DNA from: JTS-RE37 sp041744575
GTDB lineage: Bacteria; Bacteroidota; Bacteroidia; Flavobacteriales; Flavobacteriaceae
Assembly (NCBI GenBank): GCA_041744575.1
Contig: JBGTKP010000058.1
Location: forward strand, 1-26,501
DNA: 26,501 nt
Reading direction: 5' to 3'
Positions 8,217 through 16,217 of this stretch are shown piece after piece. Numbering within the stretch: position 1 is the stretch's first letter; every line of letters starts with the position of its first letter. The notes under the pieces are model-generated. The model saw only the letters and a list, made by a program, of their open reading frames with translations. It had not been told where the DNA came from and made no database searches. The translations under genes were made by a program, and so were the position numbers.

Positions 8217-8323
8217 GCTTTTATGTGTATTGCCCACGCACCGCATGGTCCCTCACTAACAAAGATCTACCAGCCTTTGCTTACCGTTCGGTCCTCTAAA
8301 GAATTTTATCGTGGGTCGACCCA

Positions 8324-9682
8324 CTAATAAATATTCAGGTCCAGGTAGTCATTCCTGTAGTGTCCCTCGGGATCGTATTTCATGGCAAGTGCCCTGAAAT
8401 TGTCATATTTTGGGTACCGGCTTTGAAGGACGGCCGGCGATATGGTAAACAACTTCCCCCAGTGGGGTCTGACTCCGTAAGGCGCCAGGGCATTTTCAAT
8501 TTCTGGCAGGAGGGCCATCACCTCTTCAGTGTGTTGTTTCCAGGTGCAGTGGATGGTAATGCTGTCCTGCTGATAACAGGGACTCATCCAGAACGCATCG
8601 GCCGCAATGGTCCTGATCTCGGAGATTAACAAATGTGGAAATATCTTGTCCCTCATCTTTTCCAGGGCCAGTAAACCTGCCACGGCATGCTCCCTGGGGA
8701 TATAATATTCCGATTGCAGTTCTTCCCCGGCACTCGGAGTAAAATTCATTTTAAAATGTGGCAGTCTTTCATACCAGGGACCCGGAACGCCCATCTGGTC
8801 GGTGCAACTTTCTGCGGACAAGGCCGCAATGGGGTGGATATTTTTTGTGGCTCGCTTTGCCCCGTAAAAAGCATCTCCCAAAATTTCCGGCTGGGAATCC
8901 GTCCGGCGCTTTACCCAAACTTCACTCACCTTCCTATCCATCCAGTCGGTAAAAAGGCTCACACTATAACCGGCGGACATAATCTCATCAAAATGCTCTT
9001 CTATGGCCTCCATAGGCAGATCCAGAAATACTTCCTGTTGAACTTCATAGGCTTCCTCTACCTCCAGAGTAACTTTGGTAATGATCCCGAAGGCACCCAA
9101 CCCAACCACAACAGCATAAAAATCAGGATGATCGCGATCCAAAGAAACTATACTTCCTTCAGCAGTGACGAGTTCCACCTTCAAAACCGGGGTGGCGAGA
9201 TTGCCATTATTCACTCCTGAACCGTGGGTAGCGGTGGCACAGGCCCCGGCAACGGTGATATGCGGGAGGGAGGCAAGATTGTGCAGGGCGTACCCTTTCT
9301 CATAAAGGGCCACAGAGAAGTCTCCGTACCTGGCCCCCGCTTCAACAGTGAGGGACTTCTCCGCAGCATTTAGATCTACCACCCTGTTTAATTTCTTCGT
9401 GGAAATCTGACTTTCAGGGCTGTCTGCAATATTGTTAAAGCAGTGCCTGGAACCCAGGGCTTTTTGTTTCTTAAGTTTTTTTACCAGTTGCTGTACTTCC
9501 TCCACCGAGGCAGGCTCGAACACGGCTCCCGCCTTATAGCTGTAATTTCCAGCCCAGTTCTTTCTTATGGGATTTTCGGCAGGGGGAATGATACCTTTAT
9601 TAGTTGAACACGACATTTGGGGTATTATGATACCGCCGGCCAGAGCCAGGGAAGTTGTTTTGATAAATTTTTTTCGCTCCAT
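8324..9682 (-). CDS. Exported FAD-linked alditol-oxidase-like protein
   Basis: A VAO/PCMH-fold flavoprotein resembling alditol oxidase (AldO, which oxidises polyols at C1 with O2) and sugar-lactone oxidases. Numbered from an upstream in-frame Met at 9694, it has NWAGNYSYKA (46-55), GSRHCFN (81-87) with His84 at the position of the covalent FAD histidine of AldO, and a THGSG flavin loop (156-160). Glu359 and Arg361 (SEIR) and Lys414 (PHWGKLF) match the polyol-binding trio of AldO. The ATG at 9682 (MERKKFIKTTSLALAGG) is preferred as start. It gives a Tat-like signal with R-K instead of R-R, and a lipobox-like QMSC, so the protein is probably exported folded and perhaps lipidated. Bacterial AldO enzymes are usually cytoplasmic. 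D-arabinono- or gulonolactone oxidase activity is the main alternative. Confidence 0.82.
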   Translation of the reverse strand: MERKKFIKTTSLALAGGIIIPQMSCSTNKGIIPPAENPIRKNWAGNYSYKAGAVFEPASVEEVQQLVKKLKKQKALGSRHCFNNIADSPESQISTKKLNRVVDLNAAEKSLTVEAGARYGDFSVALYEKGYALHNLASLPHITVAGACATATHGSGVNNGNLATPVLKVELVTAEGSIVSLDRDHPDFYAVVVGLGAFGIITKVTLEVEEAYEVQQEVFLDLPMEAIEEHFDEIMSAGYSVSLFTDWMDRKVSEVWVKRRTDSQPEILGDAFYGAKRATKNIHPIAALSAESCTDQMGVPGPWYERLPHFKMNFTPSAGEELQSEYYIPREHAVAGLLALEKMRDKIFPHLLISEIRTIAADAFWMSPCYQQDSITIHCTWKQHTEEVMALLPEIENALAPYGVRPHWGKLFTISPAVLQSRYPKYDNFRALAMKYDPEGHYRNDYLDLNIY

Positions 9683-10035
9683 GATTATGACCACCTGCTA
9701 AGTTACTCCTCTGGTATTTCTACGCTTGCGCGGGAACAATGCTTTTTAATGCAATGCCTGACGCATGTTTTGAAATGAAACTACCGTATCAACATCACAC
9801 GCAACCCCGAGGACGGAAATATCCGCCAGACAGGAAATAGCAGGAAGAAATATACTTATTATTTCTTAAAAATCCCCCATAAATGCATGACCTCGCAACC
9901 AATGAGCTTTATTTGCTACAACGGTCTTAAGTAACGGTTCCACTTTCATGCAGTCGTGTCAAAATTATTCCCAAACAGACACAGCCCGGTATTAAAAAAG
10001 CGTATCTTCAAATCATCTATTTATCTACCTGTTTT
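9683..10035. other. Gene-free stretch between divergent genes
   Basis: About 350 bases separate the start of the minus-strand flavoprotein from the start of the plus-strand small membrane protein, so promoters for both must lie here. No TAnnTTTG element in good position was found for either, and no reading frame with coding character was seen. Confidence 0.4.
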
Positions 10036-10194
10036 ATGAAATACCTGCTTTGGCCTTTGGTGATCATCCTTGTTGTCGGCTGGATACTGGGTTTTTTTGT
10101 TTTTAAGATCCTGGGTGCCATTATCCACCTGCTTCTGATCCTCGCAGCAGTTCTCATCGTCTGGAATTTTATAAGCGGCCGCCGTTCCACATAA
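10036..10194 (+). CDS. lmo0937-family small membrane protein (DUF5670-like)
   Basis: A 52-residue protein starting MKYLLWPLVIILVVGWILGF and ending WNFISGRRST. Two hydrophobic helices (about residues 5-23 and 26-44) are joined by a short FKILGAIIH segment. The order (short polar start, GWILGFFVF, then GAIIHLLLILAAV) is that of the lmo0937 family of tiny membrane proteins, seen widely in bacteria and often near stress genes; the function is unknown. The start ATG follows a T-rich stretch with no purine-rich ribosome binding site, not unusual in Bacteroidota. It is convergent with the aldehyde dehydrogenase gene, 55 bases away. Confidence 0.75.
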   Translation: MKYLLWPLVIILVVGWILGFFVFKILGAIIHLLLILAAVLIVWNFISGRRST

Positions 10195-10249
10195 AATTGC
10201 ACCGAATAACAGGGGGCATAGTACCTTATTTTAGTCGGGAACGATTGGG

Positions 10250-11659
10250 TCAAAACCATTGGATCAGCCATCCTGCCATTTTTTCCTTGATATGGTTATA
10301 TGGTGGGTAGACCAGGGTTAAAGCACTCCAGAAGCGTTGTCTGATGACCGATCGCTGGTTCGAAAATTCACGGAACCCATGAATTCCGTGTGCCTTGCCA
10401 TTACCACTGGCATTCGACCCTCCGAAAGGAAGATGGTGATTGGTGTACTGCAGGATATTCGTGTTGATTGCAGTGCTTCCAGAGCGGGTACCCCTCAGTA
10501 TTTCCCGAATATTCTTTTTACTGCGACTGTAAAGATATAAAGCTAGCGGTTTGGGCCTGGATGAAACATAGCTGATCACTTCACTGGTAGTCGCATAGCT
10601 CCGAATGGGGAGAATGGGACCGAAAATTTCTTCCTGCATCATTCTTGCGTCCTCAGGAACTTCAACAACCAGGGTGGGTTCCATATATTTGTTTTTCCGG
10701 TCGCAGCCACCTCCATAAACGATCTGCGCCCCATTCAGAACGGCTTCATCCCGGAGGGCAAGGAGCCGGTCGAAATGGTCCTGGGTGACGAGCCGACTGT
10801 AAGACGATGATTCAGAAGCATTGGAAGAAAAAAACGCCTTGATTTGCTTAGACATCAGAGCTACTAACTCATCCTTCCTTTTTTCGTGCACCAAGACATA
10901 ATCAGGTGCTACACAGATCTGCCCGGCATTGAGGAATTTTCCCCAGACGATCCGTTGCGCAGCTTGTTTGAGATTGGCCGTTTCATCTACAATGGTGGGG
11001 GACTTCCCGCCCAATTCAAGCGTGACCGATGACAAATGTTCCGCAGCAGCTTTCATTACCAGTTTTCCAATTTTGGTGGAACCGGTGAAGAAGATATGGT
11101 TGAATGGTAGTTCCAGCAATTCTTTGGATACTTCAGGGCCTCCTTCAACAAGGGCTACTTCATTAGCCGGAAACAGATCCCGGACGATTTCTGACATCAC
11201 CGAAGCCGTTCCCGGGGTCATTTCAGAGGGTTTAATAATCACTGTATTGCCGGCTGCAATGGCAGATACCAAGGGTCCAAAAGTGAGGGCCACGGGGAAG
11301 TTCCATGGGGAAATGATCAGGCAGACACCTTTTGGCTCATACCGTAACCACGCAGATGTGCCCAGTAAGGGGAGGGGGGTGGGGACGCGCTGGTCGGCCA
11401 TCCAATTCCACAAAGAATTCCTGGCCAGTCTGATTTCGCTCAGTACCTGGTAGATCTCAGTAACATCAGTTTCCAATACCGGTTTTCCGAAATCCTTATA
11501 GAGGGCCTCCTGAATACGCTTCCGGTAGGTAACTTCCAGTGCTTTTCCAAGGGCATCCAACTTCCGGATACGCAGCTTAAAGGAGCACTCCGCCACCCTG
11601 TACTGATTTTCTTTCTGTTCGGAGAATAAAGACCAATAGGCATTACGGGTAGGGTCCAT
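10250..11659 (-). CDS. Aldehyde dehydrogenase, ALDH3-like
   Basis: NAD(P)-dependent oxidation of an aldehyde to an acid. The 469-residue protein has the full set of motifs: SPWNFP with Asn120, IIKPSE with cofactor-binding Lys143, FTGST (191-195), LELGGKSP with Glu215, and GQIC with catalytic Cys249, then EEIFGPILP. Length and the short N-terminus fit ALDH class 3 (fatty or aromatic aldehydes). The hydrophobic and aromatic tail after about residue 440 could associate with membrane. It starts 27 bases after the stop of cphA on the same strand, so the two are probably cotranscribed. Whether it acts on a product of arginine or another polymer-derived amino acid is not shown by the sequence. Confidence 0.88.
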   Translation of the reverse strand: MDPTRNAYWSLFSEQKENQYRVAECSFKLRIRKLDALGKALEVTYRKRIQEALYKDFGKPVLETDVTEIYQVLSEIRLARNSLWNWMADQRVPTPLPLLGTSAWLRYEPKGVCLIISPWNFPVALTFGPLVSAIAAGNTVIIKPSEMTPGTASVMSEIVRDLFPANEVALVEGGPEVSKELLELPFNHIFFTGSTKIGKLVMKAAAEHLSSVTLELGGKSPTIVDETANLKQAAQRIVWGKFLNAGQICVAPDYVLVHEKRKDELVALMSKQIKAFFSSNASESSSYSRLVTQDHFDRLLALRDEAVLNGAQIVYGGGCDRKNKYMEPTLVVEVPEDARMMQEEIFGPILPIRSYATTSEVISYVSSRPKPLALYLYSRSKKNIREILRGTRSGSTAINTNILQYTNHHLPFGGSNASGNGKAHGIHGFREFSNQRSVIRQRFWSALTLVYPPYNHIKEKMAGWLIQWF

Positions 11660-11686
11660 AACGGCAATTTAGGAAAATAATCAGAT

Positions 11687-14326
11687 CTACCGGGAGTCCG
11701 CTGCCGTTAAAATCCCAATGGTATCTTCCTCCTTGAGTGCTTTAACCAGTTCCAGGGCATCGGGCACCACATCACTGCAAAGGACGATCAGGGAGCCCTT
11801 TTGTGCATTGTTGACGGCATATCGGATGGCCTCTTTTTCCGAAGGGATTACTACAGCCTTCTTATTCGGATCTCGCATTCTGATGCCATCTTCCAGCATC
11901 CTGATCAGCTCTCCTTCCGTCTTGCCACGCAGATGTTTGTCCTGCCGGATGATGATCTCATCAAACATCTCTGCGGCAATGCTCCCGATTTCATTGTTAT
12001 CTTCTTCCCGTCTGTCCCCTATGCCTGCGATAATCCCCACCTTTATAGTGGCATCCAGATTATTTATAAATTTTTGCAGGGCCCGCATTCCGGCCGGATT
12101 GTGAGCATAATCCAGTAAGATATCAAAATTGTTGAAATGGAATAAGTTCAAACGTCCGGGGGTTTGTGTCGCTGAAGGGTTGAATGTTTCCAGAGCGGCC
12201 TTGGTGTCCTCAATGCTGATACCCTGAACATGGGCCGCAATAATGGCTGGCAATATATTCTGAATCATAAAAAGGGCCTTGCCTCCATGAGTCAGCGGGA
12301 CATGCTCCACCTTCATGATCCGCATTTTCCAGGTTCCTTTGCACAGGGTGATAAAACCATTTTCGTAAACGGCGGAAATGCCGCCTTTGCGTTGCAGTGC
12401 CTGGATACGCGGATTGTGTTCATCCATAGAAAACAGGGCTACCCTGCAATTCAGGTTGCGCCGCATTTCATAGACCAGATCGTCATCGGCATTCAGAATG
12501 GCATAGCCTCCGGGAAGTACCGTTTCTGGAATCACCGCTTTAACCTTTGCCAGCTGATCGATGGTGTGTATCCCTTTGAGTCCCAAATGATCTTCGGAGA
12601 CATTGGTAACGATGGCTACATCACAGTTCCTGAAACCAAGTCCGGCCCGAAGCAGGCCGCCCCTGGCACATTCCAGAACGGCAAAATTCACCGTTGGATC
12701 CTTAAGCACGAATTCCGTACTGGACGGACCCGTACAGTCTCCCTTCATCAGTAGACGATTCTGGATATACACCCCGTCACTGGTCGTATATCCGACCCTG
12801 TGCCCGTTCATTTTGGCCATATGCGCAATCAGCCTGGTGGTGGTGGTCTTTCCGTTGGTGCCTGTAACTGCCACAATGGGAATCCTTCCTGTGGTTCCCT
12901 TTGGGAACAACTTGTCCACCACCGGAGCGGCCACATTCCTTGGCAGCCCTTTCGTGGGTGCCAGATGCATTCGGAAGCCCGGACCCGCATTCACCTCAAG
13001 AACCGCGCCTCCTGTTTCTGAGAGCGGCTGGCTGATATCGCTTGTCATGATATCTATCCCGCAAATATCCAGGTCAATGATCATCGATATCCGCTCAGCC
13101 ATTGAAACGTTGGCAGGATGCACAATATCTGTGACGTCCTCCGCGGTTCCCCCTGTACTCAGGTTGGCGGTATCTTTCAGGATGAGCCGTTCCCCCTGGG
13201 GTAAAACAGATGACTGGGAATAACCGGCATTCGCAATAATGGTTTTGGTCAGTTCATTGATGGTAATTTCTGTAAGTTCCTTTTCATGTCCGAAGCCCCT
13301 TCTGGGGTCCTTGTTCACGGTTATCACAAGTTCTTCTATCGTAGATTTGCCGTTCCCGATGACATGAGCAGGGGTTCTCTTTGCGGCGGCAACCAGCTTA
13401 TTGTTGATCACCAGCAGGCGGTAGTCCGCACCGGTTACAAATTTCTCAACGATAATCCTGGAGGACACTGCTTTTGCGGCTTCAAAAGCCTCGAGTGCCT
13501 TTTCGTAAGTTCTGATGTCCACGGTAATACCCCTGCCATGGTTCCCGTCCGTTGGTTTGATCACCAGGGGGTAGCCCACATAATTGCAGGCCGCATCCAG
13601 ACCGCTTTCCCTGCTTAAAATGGTACCGCGGGGTACTTCTACTTCCGCCTGTTCGAGAAGGTATTTCGTATCTTCCTTGTCACAGGCCAATTCGACACCA
13701 ATACTGCTGGTTTCGCTGGTTACCGTAGCCTGTATTCTTTTCTGATTCGCACCGTAACCCAATTGGCAAAGGGAATATTTATTCAGGCGGATCCATGGGA
13801 TACCCCTGCTTTCTGCTTCTTCCACTATGGATCCGGTACTTGGACCCAATCGCTGGGCTTCCCGTAATTCCCTCATCGTCTGAATGTCCGGATCAAGGTC
13901 GTAATCTTCGGCCTTTATAAGCGCCTCACAAATTTGAACAGCGGCCTTTGCAGCATATCTCCCAACATCTTCTTCTATATAGGAGAATACGACATTGTAT
14001 ACCCCTTTTTCACCATAGCCCCGGGTGCGGCCGAAACCAGTATCCATCCCTGCCAGGGTTTGTATTTCAAGGGCGATATGCTCTATCACATGTCCCATCC
14101 AGGTGCCTTCCTCCACCCGCATGAAAAAACCGCCCTCCACTTCTTCTGAGCAGCGATGGGAATACATGCTTGGAAGCAGTTCCCTTAACCTGTCCAAAAA
14201 ACCGGGAATGCTGTTGGTGGGATGGTCCTCCATGGCTTCGAGGTCCAATACCATCACGATTAATTTCTGACGGCGAACCGACCAGTAATTGGGACCCCTC
14301 ATCGCATTGATCTCCAGTATTTTCAT
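11687..14326 (-). CDS. cphA: Cyanophycin synthetase
   Basis: ATP-dependent, ribosome-independent polymerisation of aspartate with arginine side chains (multi-L-arginyl-poly-L-aspartate). The 879-residue length is normal for CphA. Domains in order are the N-terminal cyanophycin-synthetase domain (1-160, with MRGPNYWS and the HVIEHIALE segment), an ATP-grasp domain (about 220-475, with Lys257 in KPTDGNHGRG and metal-binding Glu444 and Asn446 in LEVNAGPG), and a Mur-ligase-like domain (about 480-870) with P-loop GTNGKT at 489-494 and DYAHNP further on. There is no signal peptide. It is divergent from cyanophycinase and probably first in an operon with the aldehyde dehydrogenase. Both ligase centres look intact. 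CphA2-type enzymes that use dipeptides, or a related polymer, are the alternatives. Confidence 0.93.
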   Translation of the reverse strand: MKILEINAMRGPNYWSVRRQKLIVMVLDLEAMEDHPTNSIPGFLDRLRELLPSMYSHRCSEEVEGGFFMRVEEGTWMGHVIEHIALEIQTLAGMDTGFGRTRGYGEKGVYNVVFSYIEEDVGRYAAKAAVQICEALIKAEDYDLDPDIQTMRELREAQRLGPSTGSIVEEAESRGIPWIRLNKYSLCQLGYGANQKRIQATVTSETSSIGVELACDKEDTKYLLEQAEVEVPRGTILSRESGLDAACNYVGYPLVIKPTDGNHGRGITVDIRTYEKALEAFEAAKAVSSRIIVEKFVTGADYRLLVINNKLVAAAKRTPAHVIGNGKSTIEELVITVNKDPRRGFGHEKELTEITINELTKTIIANAGYSQSSVLPQGERLILKDTANLSTGGTAEDVTDIVHPANVSMAERISMIIDLDICGIDIMTSDISQPLSETGGAVLEVNAGPGFRMHLAPTKGLPRNVAAPVVDKLFPKGTTGRIPIVAVTGTNGKTTTTRLIAHMAKMNGHRVGYTTSDGVYIQNRLLMKGDCTGPSSTEFVLKDPTVNFAVLECARGGLLRAGLGFRNCDVAIVTNVSEDHLGLKGIHTIDQLAKVKAVIPETVLPGGYAILNADDDLVYEMRRNLNCRVALFSMDEHNPRIQALQRKGGISAVYENGFITLCKGTWKMRIMKVEHVPLTHGGKALFMIQNILPAIIAAHVQGISIEDTKAALETFNPSATQTPGRLNLFHFNNFDILLDYAHNPAGMRALQKFINNLDATIKVGIIAGIGDRREEDNNEIGSIAAEMFDEIIIRQDKHLRGKTEGELIRMLEDGIRMRDPNKKAVVIPSEKEAIRYAVNNAQKGSLIVLCSDVVPDALELVKALKEEDTIGILTAADSR

Positions 14327-14393
14327 AATTGGGAGGTTTAATTGGTGTTCGCCAAATTTGATAAATATATGCCAATTTTTCGGACAATAACGC

Positions 14394-14401
14394 TATTTTT
14401 G
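14394..14401 (+). promoter_or_regulatory. -7 element for cphB (TATTTTTG)
   Basis: TATTTTTG matches the Bacteroidota -7 consensus TAnnTTTG exactly and ends 20 bases before the cphB ATG, giving a short leader. No TTG at the preferred -33 spacing was found, so the call rests on the -7 box and position only. Confidence 0.5.
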
Positions 14402-14421
14402 CCTTTAAATATAGGCATTCA

Positions 14422-15285
14422 ATGGAGGTAAAAGGCATCCTGATACCCATAGGTGGAAATGAAGATAAAGGAACGGAAGTTGGTGAACAATATCATCTGG
14501 AATACATAGAAACCGGGATCTTGTCAAGGGTGGTCAGGGAGAGTGGAGGCCCGGATGCGCTCATCGTGATCATTCCGACCGCATCCAGCATACCTGCCGA
14601 AGTGAGCACCAACTATATCAATGCCTTCCAAAAACTTGGTTGCAGTAATGTGCGCATCCTCGATATCCGAAAAAGGGAGCAATCCGAAGAGCCGGAAAAT
14701 ATAGAATTGATCCGTTCTGCGAACTGTATCATGTTCTCCGGAGGTAATCAATCCAATATCATCAGGATGATCGGGGGCACCACCATCCATACCCTGCTGA
14801 TGGAACGGTTTAAGAAAGAAAAAATGGTCATTGCCGGTACCAGCGCAGGAGCGATGTGCATGTCCTATGAAATGATCACCGGAGGCAGCAGCAAGGAATC
14901 CCTCGTCAAAGATGCCGTCAAGATGGGCAGGGGCATGGGCTTTATTCCCAATCTGGTCATCGACTCGCATTTTATTCAGCGCGGACGTTTTGGCAGGCTT
15001 GCCGAGGCTGTTGCCAAATTCCCTGCCTTGCTCGGGATCGGGTTGGCCGAAGATACCGCCCTGATAATTAAAGAGTGTAATACTTTTGAAGTGATCGGTT
15101 CGGGGATGGTCATCCTTTTTGATCCCAGGAGTCTGAAACACAATAACGTTGAAATCCTCCACCCGGGAACCCCAATGTCGCTTGTGAACCTGAAAACCCA
15201 TGTGCTTACCAACGGGGACAAGTTCAATATTACCAAGAGGCAGGTCAAGGTCCTGCCACTGGACGCGCCTTTTATCACCACCTAA
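14422..15285 (+). CDS. cphB: Cyanophycinase
   Basis: Serine exopeptidase of family S51 that releases beta-Asp-Arg dipeptides from cyanophycin. The 287 residues include SGGNQ (106-110), the nucleophile Ser141 in GTSAGA, His183 in the DSHFIQRGRFGRL segment (181-193), and Glu210 in GLAED. The spacing of these three (42 and 27 residues) is the same as in the Synechocystis enzyme triad Ser132, His174, Glu201, quoted from memory. No signal peptide is seen, so it acts inside the cell on the stored polymer. Extracellular cyanophycinases carry signals. It is transcribed away from cphA (95 bases between the starts) and its stop codon overlaps the stop of the isoaspartyl peptidase gene coming from the other side. 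Confidence 0.94.
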   Translation: MEVKGILIPIGGNEDKGTEVGEQYHLEYIETGILSRVVRESGGPDALIVIIPTASSIPAEVSTNYINAFQKLGCSNVRILDIRKREQSEEPENIELIRSANCIMFSGGNQSNIIRMIGGTTIHTLLMERFKKEKMVIAGTSAGAMCMSYEMITGGSSKESLVKDAVKMGRGMGFIPNLVIDSHFIQRGRFGRLAEAVAKFPALLGIGLAEDTALIIKECNTFEVIGSGMVILFDPRSLKHNNVEILHPGTPMSLVNLKTHVLTNGDKFNITKRQVKVLPLDAPFITT

Positions 15286-16217
15286 TCCCGGTAGATGTCT
15301 ATCCGCGGGTCCTCATCCATGATCCGGTACGCCCGGTACATTCCTTCGGTATTAAATGGCAGTGTTACATTACCCAATGCATCAACAGCCACCAGGCCAC
15401 CGTCTCCGCCAATCGCTGTGAGCCTCTCATGAATGACCATACGCGCAGCCTCTTCCAATCCAAGCCCCTTGTATTCCATCAGGGAGGATACATCGTAAGC
15501 CACCACCCCTTTGATAAAATATTCTCCACTGCCGGTACAGGAGACAGCGCAGGTTTTGTCGTTCGCATAATTTCCGGCTCCGATCATCGGACTATCGCCC
15601 AACCGGCCAAATTTTTTGTTGGTCATCCCACCGGTAGAGGTGGCCGCCGCGAGCCGGCCCTTCACGTCACAGGCTACCGCCCCCACCGTTCCGAATTTGG
15701 AATCTCGTTTTTTCGCGTGGTCCAGCTGAAAATCATCACTATCACGGATCTCGAGCCATTGCCTGTAACGGAAATCGTCATGAAAATAAGCCGGATCTTC
15801 CAACTGGTATCCCCTGGTTTGGGCGAATTGCAAGGCGCCATCTCCTGCCAGGAATACGTGTCCGCTGTGTTCCATAACATCCCGGGCCAGCGAAACAGGG
15901 TTCCTGATGCCGATGATGAGGCCTACCGCTCCGGCCTGCAGGGTGCTGCCGTTCATGATAGAGGCATCCATTTCATGTTTCCCTTCTGACGTAAAGACGC
16001 TTCCTTTCCCGGCATTAAACAAAGGACAGTTTTCAAGAGAAATCACGGACGCTTCCACAGCGTCTAAGGAAGATCCTCCGGAACGCAGGATGTCGTATCC
16101 GGCTCTTAACCCATCATCAAGGGCAGCCCGGTATGCTGCCTCCTTTTCCGGGGACATCTCACCCCTGATGAGGGTACCGGCACCTCCGTGTATTGCCAAA
16201 GCATACTTCTGTTCCAT
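15282..16217 (-). CDS. iaaA: Isoaspartyl peptidase / plant-type L-asparaginase
   Basis: Ntn-hydrolase that cuts beta-aspartyl dipeptides, and asparagine, so it can finish cyanophycin breakdown to Asp and Arg. It has AIHGGAGT (8-15), NAGKGSVFT (68-76), and the autocleavage site before Thr177 in KFGTVGAVA, close to Thr179 of the E. coli enzyme. It also has TSTGGMTNKKFGRLGDSP and CTGSGE (substrate-binding segments). At 311 residues it is full length. It lacks a signal peptide, unlike the exported glycosylasparaginases of some Bacteroidota. The ATG directly follows the stop of the ypdA-like gene, and its stop overlaps that of cphB by four bases on the opposite strand. Confidence 0.92.
   Translation of the reverse strand: MEQKYALAIHGGAGTLIRGEMSPEKEAAYRAALDDGLRAGYDILRSGGSSLDAVEASVISLENCPLFNAGKGSVFTSEGKHEMDASIMNGSTLQAGAVGLIIGIRNPVSLARDVMEHSGHVFLAGDGALQFAQTRGYQLEDPAYFHDDFRYRQWLEIRDSDDFQLDHAKKRDSKFGTVGAVACDVKGRLAAATSTGGMTNKKFGRLGDSPMIGAGNYANDKTCAVSCTGSGEYFIKGVVAYDVSSLMEYKGLGLEEAARMVIHERLTAIGGDGGLVAVDALGNVTLPFNTEGMYRAYRIMDEDPRIDIYRD

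Noticed and set aside
8687..9220. Plus-strand open frame of 177 codons inside the alditol-oxidase-like gene
   Set aside because: Antisense to a gene with full family motifs; its translation has no coherent domain.
12603..13223. Long plus-strand open frame inside cphA (206 codons), and a similar one at 14524-15201 inside cphB
   Set aside because: Both are antisense to genes with complete catalytic motifs; open antisense frames are expected from the codon use.
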